A DNA stretch of 49,037 nucleotides from Herpetosiphonaceae bacterium (GTDB lineage Bacteria; Chloroflexota; Chloroflexia; Chloroflexales; Kallotenuaceae). Positions 25,930 through 34,910 of this stretch are shown here, piece by piece. Location: the NCBI GenBank assembly GCA_013821605.1, contig JACDGP010000029.1, forward strand, positions 1,352 through 50,388, given 5' to 3'. Made by a program: the position numbers and the translations under genes. Under the pieces are notes generated by a model that did no database searches, was not told where the DNA came from, and saw only the letters and a program-made list of their open reading frames with translations. Positions within the stretch are counted from its first letter, which is position 1, and each line of letters opens with the position of its first letter.

Positions 25930-26367
25930 AGATTGAACCTCCGCCACGCGTGTTGGAGCGCTAGGAGAAAGGATAGTAGACTGGCCGGTGCAATAACATA
26001 GTCCGGAAGTCCCCTCTCGACACTGACGAAATCGATCGCGCGAGGGGGTCCGATGGCGTGCTAACAACACGGCCCTTTCCGGCGGGCTGCAGTACACAGC
26101 AGATCGGACGCAAAGACATGCCACTACACTACAAGGAAGGCAGAGTGGGCTTTCTGTCGTCAAACATCTACGTTTCCTTGAACCTGCGCTAACCATGCGC
26201 CTAGCGCCTCACTTCCGAAAGTACCACGATGGGCGGGAACTAAGGGCGCTACTCCTTTCGAGGCATTGCACTATACTTCGGAGCAGGGCCAACTATGCCC
26301 TGCTCTTGTGATTAACTAGGGTTTATCCAGCAATTATTCCATTCTCCAAATGTGAAAGGCATGATCG
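25930..26367. promoter_or_regulatory. divergent regulatory region between Tad halves, with hairpin
   Basis: 438 bp without a supportable gene separating tadE (minus) and cpaB copy 2 (plus). On the plus strand a TATACT box (26272-26277) is followed at once by GAGCAGGGC-CAACTAT-GCCCTGCTC (26281-26305), a perfect 9-bp hairpin that would form the 5' end of the cpaB transcript. Either a stability hairpin or an early terminator. The minus-strand promoter could not be assigned. Confidence 0.45.
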
Positions 26368-27447
26368 ATGCGACGTGGGAGTAATACTTTACTTATCATC
26401 CTGGCCATTTTCCTCCTGCTCGGGGCGGGCGCAGTAGCATACTTCATGTTCCTGGGTAGCACGGCCAATGCTTCACCGTTTAGCACGGCGAAAGCTCCGC
26501 CAACCGTGTCCCCCCCACAGCAAATCGTTGAAGCGGTCGTGGATATCAAGACCGGCACGGTGATCAGTACCACCAACGATCTGATAAAAATGACCGAGAT
26601 TTCCGGCGAGGAGTATGCCAAGAGTCCGAAGACGTATTTCACAACCCTGGAAGCAGTCAAAGGACAGAAGGCGCTGCAAGATCTAGTGGGTGGTAAGCCG
26701 GTTCTGCAATCGGAAGTTGGCCTTGCCGGCCTTGCCGATCGTATTCCGCCACCATTGCCCGGCCGAGAAGCACTACATGCCTTTCCGGTGCAGCTCAATA
26801 CATTAAGTGGCGTCGCTGACCTGATTCAGCCGGGCGACTATGTTGATATCATGGCGTCCTTCAACCAGAACGTGATGACGCTACGGCCTGGACTACCGTT
26901 CACAATGACCAAAGAGCTCGGCAACGCCGGTGCCAGCGGTAGTGGCGCGCAGTATACCGGCGAAAGCACAGTTGAGGGCAGCACCAAAGTGCTGGTGCAG
27001 GATGTCCAGGTTTTGGATGTCCTGCATCCTGCACCGCCGCCCGCAGCCGGCACACCGACGGCAGCCCCGGCCGCGCCAGCAACTCCACCGCTGCAAGCGC
27101 CTCAGGCCGGTCAAAAACCGGACAATGGTGCAGGTACGGATCTCGTGAACGGCAACTGGGTCGTGGTGGTAGCGGTCACTAACCAGGAAGCCGAAGTGCT
27201 ACGTTTCACACTCGATCGCGACATCGGGATTTCGATGTTGCTGCGTCGCAGTGGTGACCATGCCACACAACATACGGTGGGTGCCACCTTGCGTATTTTG
27301 ATCGACAATTTCGGTATGCCGATCGGCTCAACCTTACCCTCTTCGCAACATCCGGGGCTCAATGTGCCGGAAGTACCGGTTCTGCCGAAAGAAGGCACGG
27401 AAAAGTTTGCACCGATCGTTGCGGCGACCCAGCAAGCAGCTAAATAA
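26368..27447 (+). CDS. cpaB: Flp pilus assembly protein CpaB (RcpC), copy 2
   Basis: Paralog of the minus-strand CpaB, 359 residues: membrane helix (about 8-28), SAF-type domain (VEAVVDIKTGTVIS), RcpC core (FPVQLNTLSGVADLIQPGDYVDIMASF), a Pro/Ala linker (near 225-255) and C-terminal VTNQEAEVLRFTLDRDIG. The pair aligns along almost the whole length, with the linker as the most divergent part. It begins the plus-strand half cpaB-cpaE-cpaF-tadB-tadC. The ribosome-binding site GAAAGG precedes ATG, as in copy 1. Confidence 0.9.
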   Translation: MRRGSNTLLIILAIFLLLGAGAVAYFMFLGSTANASPFSTAKAPPTVSPPQQIVEAVVDIKTGTVISTTNDLIKMTEISGEEYAKSPKTYFTTLEAVKGQKALQDLVGGKPVLQSEVGLAGLADRIPPPLPGREALHAFPVQLNTLSGVADLIQPGDYVDIMASFNQNVMTLRPGLPFTMTKELGNAGASGSGAQYTGESTVEGSTKVLVQDVQVLDVLHPAPPPAAGTPTAAPAAPATPPLQAPQAGQKPDNGAGTDLVNGNWVVVVAVTNQEAEVLRFTLDRDIGISMLLRRSGDHATQHTVGATLRILIDNFGMPIGSTLPSSQHPGLNVPEVPVLPKEGTEKFAPIVAATQQAAK

Positions 27448-27469
27448 CCGGTCAGCAATTCAGTGTAGG

Positions 27470-27500
27470 ATGGGGACGGGATAGGCTTGCCTGTCCCCAT
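27470..27500 (+). promoter_or_regulatory. intercistronic hairpin before cpaE
   Basis: ATGGGGACGGG pairs with CCTGTCCCCAT around a 9-nt loop (11 bp, one G-U). It ends 2 nt before the GAGAGGAG ribosome-binding site of cpaE and no T-run follows. Plausible as a processing, stability or attenuation element separating cpaB from cpaE expression. Confidence 0.5.
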
Positions 27501-27514
27501 GAGAGGAGCAGGTG

Positions 27515-28777
27515 ATGAGCGAAAGCGATGGCAAAATCCATGTGCTGATTGCAGACGATATCGCGGAAACCCGTGACATCCTGGAAAAGGCACTGTATTT
27601 CGAAAAAGATATCGTGGTGGTTGCGAAAGCCGCCAATGGACGCGAAGCGGTACAACTTGCCCGCCAGCACCGGCCTGAGGTGGTGTTGATGGACATCAAC
27701 ATGCCCGAGATGGATGGCATCGCGGCGACCGAAGCGATCATGGTGCAGGTACCGGGCACGCAAGTGATCATTATGAGCGTGCAGAACGAGCAAGAGTATT
27801 TGCGCCGGGCCATGCTGGCCGGGGCCCGCGAATACTTGATCAAACCACCGGATACCGACGAGCTGGTACGTAGTATCCGACATGTTGCTAAGCTCAGCGC
27901 ACCCCGAGCGACAATACCAGTCGCCGGCGGGAGCGAGAGCAAGCACGCTGAAATCGGCAAGCTCATTGCGGTATTTAGCCCGAAAGGCGGCGTCGGTTGT
28001 ACCGCGATCAGCGTTAATTTGGCGGTCGCACTCCGCCAGCTTACGAGCAAAAAAGTGGCGATCGTGGATGGCAACATGGTGTTTGGAGATGTTGATGTTG
28101 CAATGGATACCCGCGCCAATAAAAATATTCTCGACCTCACAAACCGCGCCAACGACATCGACGAACAGCTGATCGGCGATGTGATGGTCCCGCATGCCTC
28201 ACAGGTGCGGGTCTTATTGGGACCGCCGGACGGCCAAAGCGGCGAAGCGATTACCCCAGAGCAGCTACGGATTGTGCTCGAAGCATTGCGCAAGCAGTTT
28301 GATTATGTGGTGATTGATACGGCCACTGCCTATGATGACCGGACGTTGAGCATCTTGGATCTGGCGGATCGGATCCTTGTGCTGATGACGCTGGAATTGA
28401 CTACGATCAAAAATGTACGACAGTTCTTGGAGTTGGCGGTCCCACTGGGCTACGGCGACGAAAAGCTGATGCTGGTGCTTAATAAGGCCGATTCGCGGCT
28501 AGGCATCAAGGCCGAAAGTGTGGAAAGCCAGATGCGCCGGCGCTTTGCGGCTCAAATCGGCAATGCAGCGCATGATATGACGCTCGCTTTGAACCAGGGT
28601 GTACCGCTGGTCATGGATCGGCGCAATCATCAGGTGGCCAAGGATATCTTGAACCTCGCTGCTGTGATGGTCAACTCGCTCACTCCAGTAGTAAAGAGTG
28701 CGCATGCGAAGCCTGCGGTAGCGGCACAGCCAGCGGCAAGTCGTGGCTTGTTCGGCCGCTTGACGGCCAAGCACTAA
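27515..28777 (+). CDS. cpaE: CpaE/TadZ: receiver domain plus atypical MinD-like ATPase
   Basis: Polar-localisation ATPase of the Tad machine, 420 residues. The receiver-like domain (about 5-125) keeps Asp14-Asp15, phospho-site Asp60 (VLMDINMPEMDG) and Lys110. The ParA/MinD domain starts near 150 with P-loop KGGVGCT (157-163): the signature Lys157 is kept but the P-loop Lys before Thr is Cys162. A switch-II-like VIDTATAYDD follows. Unlike many TadZ proteins with degenerate receivers, the aspartate here is intact. ATG 27515 is preferred over GTG 27512. The C-terminal tail is Ala-rich. Confidence 0.92.
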   Translation: MSESDGKIHVLIADDIAETRDILEKALYFEKDIVVVAKAANGREAVQLARQHRPEVVLMDINMPEMDGIAATEAIMVQVPGTQVIIMSVQNEQEYLRRAMLAGAREYLIKPPDTDELVRSIRHVAKLSAPRATIPVAGGSESKHAEIGKLIAVFSPKGGVGCTAISVNLAVALRQLTSKKVAIVDGNMVFGDVDVAMDTRANKNILDLTNRANDIDEQLIGDVMVPHASQVRVLLGPPDGQSGEAITPEQLRIVLEALRKQFDYVVIDTATAYDDRTLSILDLADRILVLMTLELTTIKNVRQFLELAVPLGYGDEKLMLVLNKADSRLGIKAESVESQMRRRFAAQIGNAAHDMTLALNQGVPLVMDRRNHQVAKDILNLAAVMVNSLTPVVKSAHAKPAVAAQPAASRGLFGRLTAKH

Positions 28778-28789
28778 GGAGCGTACGCG

Positions 28790-30199
28790 ATGTCTTTACT
28801 TAAACGCATCGGTGAGCCGGGAGCTCCTGCGGGGGCGACGAACGGTGGAACGGGGATGCTGCGGAACGCTGTGGGGCAACCGGTAGCAGCGCGCACTCCG
28901 GGAAGTCTCGGCGGGGGCCGCGATATGAACCCTGAACGGGCTGCTGAGATCCGGCGCAAGATTCAGGAACGGCTGGTCGATCAAATCGACCCGCGCAAAG
29001 AACATAATAAAAACCAGATTTTGCGTCAGGTTGAAGAGATCCTGACGGCGCTGATCGATGGCGAAGGGTTGATTATTAGTCGTCCCGAACGCTTACGCTT
29101 GCTCGAACTGATTATGTTCGATATCACGGGGCTGGGACCACTCGAAGATTTATTGGCCGACGAGACGATCAGCGAAATTATGGTCAACGGGGCCAAGCAA
29201 ATTTATGTGGAGCGCAAAGGGCAGCTCGAAAAGGTGACGACGACCTTTATGGATGATCAGCATGTGCTGCGGATCATTGATCGCATCATCGCCCCGCTCG
29301 GTCGCCGGTGCGACGAGCAGTCACCGATGGTTGATGCACGGTTGCCCGATGGCTCGCGTGTCAACGTCGTGATCCGACCACTGGCGCTCAAAGGTCCCAC
29401 CATCACCATTCGTAAATTTGCCAAGAAAAAGCTCGAAGTCAGCGATATGATTCGTTATGGCACGCTGACCCAGGATATGGCCGAGTTTCTCGAAGCCTGT
29501 ATTAAGTGCCGACTCAATATCGTCGTCGCGGGCGGTACCGGCTCCGGCAAAACGACGACCTTAAATGTGCTATCAGGCTTTATTCCCGAAGACGAACGGA
29601 TCATTACCGTAGAGAACGCGGCTGAACTCCAACTACGCCAGGATCACGTGGTCACGCTCGAATCGCGACCGCCAAGTCTGGAGGGTACTGGCGAGATCAC
29701 GATGATGGATCTGATCGTTAACTGCTTGCGCATGCGTCCCGAACGGATCATCGTCGGCGAGTGTCGTGGTGGCGAGGCGCTGGCGATGCTCCAGGCCATG
29801 AATACGGGCCATGACGGTTCGCTCACGACGGCACATGCCAACACCCCTAAGGATACGCTCTCGCGGTTAGAAACGATGTGTTTGATGGCCGGCATGGATC
29901 TACCGATGCGCGCCATTCGTGAGCAAATCGCTTCGGCAGTACAGTTGATCGTGCAGCAGTCACGCCTCAAGGATGGTTCACGCCGGATTATTAATATTAC
30001 CGAAGTCGCCGGCATGGAAGGCGATCAGGTTCAACTTGCCGATATTTTTGTTTTTGAACAAACTGGGGTTGACGAGCAAGGCAAGATCGTCGGTCGTCTC
30101 CGCCCCACCGGTGTACGCCCACGTTTCGCCGAGCAATTCGACCTGATGGGTGTGTATCTGCCTCCCGGCATCTTTGGAACCAACGACCGGTATATGTAG
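28790..30199 (+). CDS. cpaF: CpaF/TadA secretion ATPase
   Basis: Hexameric cytoplasmic motor that powers Tad pilus assembly, 469 residues. N-terminal domain includes IMFDITGLGPLEDLLAD and a strand ISEIMVNG; the core has Walker A GGTGSGKT (248-255), Asp box (VENAAEL, 274-280), Walker B with Glu324 (RIIVGECRGGEA) and His box (GHDGSLTTAHAN, 340-351). Twelve bp after cpaE, preceded by AAGGAG. Complete by length and motifs. Confidence 0.97.
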   Translation: MSLLKRIGEPGAPAGATNGGTGMLRNAVGQPVAARTPGSLGGGRDMNPERAAEIRRKIQERLVDQIDPRKEHNKNQILRQVEEILTALIDGEGLIISRPERLRLLELIMFDITGLGPLEDLLADETISEIMVNGAKQIYVERKGQLEKVTTTFMDDQHVLRIIDRIIAPLGRRCDEQSPMVDARLPDGSRVNVVIRPLALKGPTITIRKFAKKKLEVSDMIRYGTLTQDMAEFLEACIKCRLNIVVAGGTGSGKTTTLNVLSGFIPEDERIITVENAAELQLRQDHVVTLESRPPSLEGTGEITMMDLIVNCLRMRPERIIVGECRGGEALAMLQAMNTGHDGSLTTAHANTPKDTLSRLETMCLMAGMDLPMRAIREQIASAVQLIVQQSRLKDGSRRIINITEVAGMEGDQVQLADIFVFEQTGVDEQGKIVGRLRPTGVRPRFAEQFDLMGVYLPPGIFGTNDRYM

Positions 30200-30211
30200 A
30201 ACGAGAATGTC

Positions 30212-31183
30212 ATGGGCGCTTTCTTTCTTATCTTGATCGTTTTTATGGTGGTGATGCTGGGCGGCGTAGTGCTGCTGATCCAGCGCGGGCGGCGCAGCAC
30301 GGTCGACGAGCGGCTGGCGAACTTCTCAGGCGCGGTAGCCCAGGCAGATGGGCCGGACCTGGGGACGCGCGTTGATGAAGCTGTGATGAAAACCAAGCGA
30401 GGGGCTGGCATTGCACGCGAGCTCGCGAAGGCGGATATTAAGCTCACCGCTGGCGAGTTCTATTCAGCAAAGGTGGCTGCGGCTGCGGTGGGTGCCGCAT
30501 TTGGCGGCTGGTTCGCCACACATTTGAGCGGAGTGCACGGCCCTTTAATGCTGCTGGGTGGTGCGTTGCTGCTGGGCATCGCCGCCTCGTTTATCCCTAA
30601 TATTTACGTGGGCGTCAAGGCCAAGCGCCGCGTCAAGTCCTTCAACAACCAACTTGCCGATACGACAGCGATGCTGGGGGCGGCGATTCGCTCAGGGTCT
30701 TCGTTCCTGCAATCGATGGATCTGATCTCGCGCGAGGCCAATGCTCCGGTTGCCTCCGAGTTTAAGCGGGTCGTACAGGAGGTCGGCTTGGGGCTGACGA
30801 CCGAAGCGGCGTTGGCGAATCTGTACCGGCGCGTGCCGAGCGATGACCTGGATTTAATGATCACGGCGATCAACATCCAGCATGAAGTCGGCGGCAACCT
30901 GGCACAGATCCTGGAAAGTATTAGCTTCACGATCCGCGAGCGGGTGCGCATCAAAGGCGAAATTCAAACATTGACGGCACAGGGCCGGATCTCGGGATAT
31001 GTAATTACCGGGTTACCGGTCGGTCTGGCAATCATGTTGACCTTAATTAATCCTGATTACATGCATCCAATCTTTACCTGGGGCTTACCCCCACAAGCTT
31101 GGTGCTGTTTACCAGTGACTTCGGGAGCCATGATCATTGGCGGCTATTTCACGATCATGAAGATCGTTAATATTGAAATCTAA
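30212..31183 (+). CDS. tadB: TadB, type II secretion F-domain membrane protein
   Basis: Inner-membrane platform protein of 323 residues. Hydrophobic helix at 3-25, another near 88-125, and the T2SSF domain (about 155-285) with the pattern LADTTAMLGAAIRSGSSFLQ then GGNLAQILESISFTIRER, then two C-terminal helices. Starts 12 bp after cpaF with only a weak AACGAGA ribosome-binding site. Partner of TadC in forming the platform engaged by CpaF. Confidence 0.92.
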   Translation: MGAFFLILIVFMVVMLGGVVLLIQRGRRSTVDERLANFSGAVAQADGPDLGTRVDEAVMKTKRGAGIARELAKADIKLTAGEFYSAKVAAAAVGAAFGGWFATHLSGVHGPLMLLGGALLLGIAASFIPNIYVGVKAKRRVKSFNNQLADTTAMLGAAIRSGSSFLQSMDLISREANAPVASEFKRVVQEVGLGLTTEAALANLYRRVPSDDLDLMITAINIQHEVGGNLAQILESISFTIRERVRIKGEIQTLTAQGRISGYVITGLPVGLAIMLTLINPDYMHPIFTWGLPPQAWCCLPVTSGAMIIGGYFTIMKIVNIEI

Positions 31184-31195
31184 AGGAGGTCAACG

Positions 31196-32104
31196 ATGGC
31201 ACTGCTGTTAGTTGGCATATTGGCCGTTGGCGGACTGGGTATACTCGTTCTAGCGCTCCTCAAGGGACGGTCGAGCGTCATAGATGACCGGCTGGCGAGC
31301 TTGGGCGATTCCGGGGCATCACTCGAAGATCTTGAACTGCAGCTGCCATTTCGCGAACGTGTACTCGAGCCGGTCATTAAGTCGCTGTTGAGTCTCGCCG
31401 GCAAAGTTTCCCCTACCAAAAATGCGACGAAGCTCAAGCATAGTCTGGAGATGGCCGGTAATCCAAACGGGCTGACACCTAGCATGTTCATGGGCGTACG
31501 GCTGGTACTGGCCATCGTATTGACGCTCGGCTTTTTCTTGCTGATGAAGGTAGCCGGCACGACAGGCATCACGCTGGTTATGTATACCACGATTGGTGGG
31601 GCAATTGGTTATGTTATGCCGGGCATTTGGCTCGGCCAAAAGATCAAAAAACGCAAACACAATATTCTGCGCTCATTGCCCGATGCGCTTGATCTGCTTA
31701 CCATCAGCGTCGAAGCCGGTCTAGGTTTTGATCTCGCACTCACACGTGTGGCCGGCAAGTGGGATAACGAGTTGAGCAAAGAGTTCAATCGCATGATCTC
31801 GGATACGCGTCTGGGTGTTCCCCGCCGCGATGCTATGCGTGCCATGGCCGACCGCTGCTCAGTCGAGCCACTGAGCTCGTTTGTAGCGGCTATCCTGCAA
31901 GCGGAGCAATTGGGCGCGAGCTTCGGCAAAATCTTGAAGGTGCAATCAGAGCAGATGCGCGTCAAGCGCAGGCAACGCGCCGAGGAGTTGGCACACCAGG
32001 CTCCGATTAAGATGCTGTTTCCGATGGCCTTTTTGATCTTCCCTTCGATCATGGTGATTATTCTGGGACCGGCGATGCCACGCTTGTTCGGCGGGGCATT
32101 GTAA
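31196..32104 (+). CDS. tadC: TadC, type II secretion F-domain membrane protein
   Basis: Second platform protein, 302 residues, related to TadB. N-terminal helix (2-24), two central helices (about 95-155), T2SSF domain (about 160-285) with LPDALDLLTISVEAGLGFDL and QAEQLGASFGKIL, and a last helix (LIFPSIMVIILGPAM). AAAGGAGG right before ATG is the strongest ribosome-binding site of the operon. Last gene of the unit; the next gene converges with only 14 bp between them. Confidence 0.92.
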   Translation: MALLLVGILAVGGLGILVLALLKGRSSVIDDRLASLGDSGASLEDLELQLPFRERVLEPVIKSLLSLAGKVSPTKNATKLKHSLEMAGNPNGLTPSMFMGVRLVLAIVLTLGFFLLMKVAGTTGITLVMYTTIGGAIGYVMPGIWLGQKIKKRKHNILRSLPDALDLLTISVEAGLGFDLALTRVAGKWDNELSKEFNRMISDTRLGVPRRDAMRAMADRCSVEPLSSFVAAILQAEQLGASFGKILKVQSEQMRVKRRQRAEELAHQAPIKMLFPMAFLIFPSIMVIILGPAMPRLFGGAL

Positions 32105-32118
32105 CAACAGGGTCGGGG

Positions 32119-33042
32119 TTATACACGCGGCGGCAGGAATTCCTTGGGCAGTTTGCAGACCATGGTGTAAGCCGGATCGTAGATATTGCCGACATCGTAC
32201 TCAACGCACATGCCGAGCAACATGCCTGCCTCGCGTGCCGATAGGCCATAGGCGGTCTGAAGCCAGCGCAACATCTCGGTTGTGGCATGCTGCACGGCTT
32301 GATCGAGCGGCCGGGCATTACCGACGGTGAAGATGTGCGTATCATTCTCGCCGCGCGGCCAGCGGTTGCCCTCGCCCTTAAGTAACTCTATGGTAAATTG
32401 CACCTCGAATGAGATCTCAATGCCGGTCTTGGTAATCTCGCCGTCGCCCTGGCGCGCGTGACCATCGCCTAAGAAGAAGAGGGCACCGGGTACAAAGACC
32501 GGAAAGTAGACGGTGACGCCGCTGACAAAGCCGCGGTAGTCCATGTTGCCGCCGAAGGGACCGGAGGTCATGGTGGAGATGGCCTGGCCACCGGCCGGCG
32601 CGACGCCGAAGCAGCCCAACATCGGAGCGAGCGGAAGCCGAAAATTGCCTAACCGCTCCTCCGGACTGACCAGTGATGCCGTTTGGGTCGCTAGATCAAC
32701 GTTCCACACGACGTCTTGGTTGTTCGCATCCCATGCTAGCTCCGGCACATACTCTGGCTCAACCACGTTGGGCGAAAGCATCACGCCCGCTTCGCCAAGC
32801 GGCCGGTTGGGAGTCAGCCGGTCAAGATGCACGACCAAGATATCCCCTGGCTCCGCGCCTTCGATAAAAAATGGCCCGGTCTGCGGGTTCGGACCGTAGG
32901 TCACTTTTACATGCTGGGCATCCTGACCCATGGCGTCAATGGTTGTGGTGATGACCGTATCGCTGGGTGCAATCCGTAACACCGGCTCGTGTGTGCCGAG
33001 GGTGTTGTAATAATGAGTCGGTGTGAAGTGATGGGTAGTCAT
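32119..33042 (-). CDS. formamidase/acetamidase-family amidohydrolase
   Basis: FmdA/AmdA family, 307 residues, usual length about 300-400. The family releases ammonia from short-chain amides. Visible motifs: EGAEPGDILVVHL, PLAPMLGCFGVAP, FGGNMD and FFLGDGHARQGDGEI (metal/active-site region). GAGGAG lies 9 bp before ATG 33042. No amide transporter or urea-cycle genes are adjacent, so the physiological substrate is open. Monocistronic; 80 bp separate it from the ABC genes upstream on the same strand. Confidence 0.9.
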   Translation of the reverse strand: MTTHHFTPTHYYNTLGTHEPVLRIAPSDTVITTTIDAMGQDAQHVKVTYGPNPQTGPFFIEGAEPGDILVVHLDRLTPNRPLGEAGVMLSPNVVEPEYVPELAWDANNQDVVWNVDLATQTASLVSPEERLGNFRLPLAPMLGCFGVAPAGGQAISTMTSGPFGGNMDYRGFVSGVTVYFPVFVPGALFFLGDGHARQGDGEITKTGIEISFEVQFTIELLKGEGNRWPRGENDTHIFTVGNARPLDQAVQHATTEMLRWLQTAYGLSAREAGMLLGMCVEYDVGNIYDPAYTMVCKLPKEFLPPRV

Positions 33043-33122
33043 GGGCTATACTCCTCTTGTCCGGCTGCCCGCGACATCGACGATGTATTGGCGTGAGGTC
33101 ATAAGCTAGTCCTCATGTTGCT

Positions 33123-34910
33123 CTAGGCGGGCGTATGCGCCTGGTGCTGGTAGAGCCGGGCGTAGCGGCCACCGAGGTGCAAGAGCTCGCGGTGGGAGCC
33201 GTCTTCGACGATTTGGCCACGCTCCATGACGATGATGCGGTCGGCGTTGCGGATGGTCGTGAGGCGGTGGGCGATTACGATGCTGGTACGCGTCCGCAGG
33301 ATACGCTCTAAGGCCGTCTGAATTAGGGCCTCGCTGGCGGTGTCGATACTGGAGGTCGCCTCATCGAGTACCAGGACGCCGGTGGGACTGAGGGCGATGG
33401 CACGAGCGAGCGCAAGCAGTTGGCGCTGGCCCACTGAGAGATTGGCACCACCCGGCCGTACCTCGGTTTCATAGCTGTTAGGTAACCGTTCGATAAACTG
33501 TGCTGCATTCGCTAAGGTGGCAGCCTCACACACGGCGGCATCGTTGATAGCGCTATCGTATAAGGCGATATTGCTCCTGATCGTGCCGGCGATGCAGATC
33601 GGGTCCTGGGGCACGACGGCTACCGCGTGGCGCAAGTCGTCCAAGCTGAGGGTACAGATATCCTGCCCGTCGATCAGGATGGCCCCGGCTTGTGGATCAT
33701 AGAAGCGTGCCAGAAGCCCAGCGAGCGAACTTTTGCCTGCGCCGGTGGGGCCGACGACCGCGACGCTTTCACCCGCACGGATTTTGAGCGAGATGCCACG
33801 CAGCACCGGTTCGTCCGGGATGTAGGCAAAATGTACATCACGAAACTCGATGGCACCCTGCACCGCCGGTAGGGGTACGGGCGCGGCCGGTTCGGGAACC
33901 GAGGGTTCGGCTTCAAGCATGTGTGCCACACGTTCGGCAGACGCCAAGGCGATCTGCACGTTGTTGTATTGCTCGGACAAGCGCAAGACTGGTTGGAAGG
34001 CGCGATCACTGTATTGCACAAAGGCCACGAGCATGCCGAGTGTGGCCCAGCCCGCCAGCACACCACGCCCGCCCCAGTACAGCAACGTCGCCAGGGCAAA
34101 CGCCGTAATGAGCTCAAGCACCGACAAAAAGGTGGCACTTTCTTTCCGCAGCCGGATCAGCGCCGCACGATAGTCGCCATTATAGCCCTCGTACTCCTTC
34201 GTGCTGGTAGCCTCCCGGCGGTAGAGTTGAATCAGCAGCATGCCGTTGAGCTGCTCGTTCAGGAAGGCACTGACGCGCGAGGCCATTGTACGCTCACCAT
34301 CGGAGGAGCGGCGAATACGACGACGGAAGAAGCGCGTGACGATGGCCAAGAGCGGCAACACAGCCAGCGCTAACAGTGCCAATTTCCAGTTAACGAGAAA
34401 CATCACCACAACTACGCTGATCAGCGTGACACCATCGGTCAAGATCGTGACTACGCTGGAGGACAGCAGCGTGCTGAGCGCGTCAATGTCGCCAGTCAAA
34501 CGCTGGATCAGTTCACCAACACTATACTCAGCGAAGAAATTCATGCTTTGCCGCAGCAGTTGGGCAAAGAGCCGGTGGCGTAAGTCGGCGAGTGCGCGCT
34601 GGCCGCTGAACTGCAAGAAGTAGATTTGTGCGAATTGTAGAAGGGCGGTCGCAATGACGCTGGCGGCGTACCATGCGGCGATGGCAACAAGGCCACGCGG
34701 GTCGTGACGGGCAAGTGGACCATCGATCGCCTGTTGCAGCAGATACGGCGGTACGACGGCCAGCATCGCCGTCGCAACCAGCAGCAGCAGGGCCAACAGT
34801 AATGGTCGCCAGTAGGGCGCGATCGTCTGAGCAATCAGCCAGCCGAGCGCTGCGTCCTGGGTGCGACCCTTACGCGGATCAGCCTCCGTTACTGCGGGGT
34901 TGTTAGCCAT
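33123..34910 (-). CDS. ABC exporter half, second of a pair
   Basis: Type IV ABC exporter half of 595 residues: six-helix domain (about 35-330) and ATPase with Walker A GPTGAGKS (Lys393), signature LSVGQ instead of LSGGQ (near 495), Walker B VLVLDEATSSID and switch His in IAHRLT. It overlaps the preceding ABC gene by 22 nt, and GGAGG precedes ATG 34910. Together they look like a heterodimeric exporter; the non-canonical signature here is in line with one weaker ATP site in such dimers. Confidence 0.93.
   Translation of the reverse strand: MANNPAVTEADPRKGRTQDAALGWLIAQTIAPYWRPLLLALLLLVATAMLAVVPPYLLQQAIDGPLARHDPRGLVAIAAWYAASVIATALLQFAQIYFLQFSGQRALADLRHRLFAQLLRQSMNFFAEYSVGELIQRLTGDIDALSTLLSSSVVTILTDGVTLISVVVVMFLVNWKLALLALAVLPLLAIVTRFFRRRIRRSSDGERTMASRVSAFLNEQLNGMLLIQLYRREATSTKEYEGYNGDYRAALIRLRKESATFLSVLELITAFALATLLYWGGRGVLAGWATLGMLVAFVQYSDRAFQPVLRLSEQYNNVQIALASAERVAHMLEAEPSVPEPAAPVPLPAVQGAIEFRDVHFAYIPDEPVLRGISLKIRAGESVAVVGPTGAGKSSLAGLLARFYDPQAGAILIDGQDICTLSLDDLRHAVAVVPQDPICIAGTIRSNIALYDSAINDAAVCEAATLANAAQFIERLPNSYETEVRPGGANLSVGQRQLLALARAIALSPTGVLVLDEATSSIDTASEALIQTALERILRTRTSIVIAHRLTTIRNADRIIVMERGQIVEDGSHRELLHLGGRYARLYQHQAHTPA

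Noticed and set aside
25930-26196. N-terminal extension of the first TadE
   Set aside because: No pilin features, Cys-rich, and the ribosome-binding site lies just before ATG 25929.
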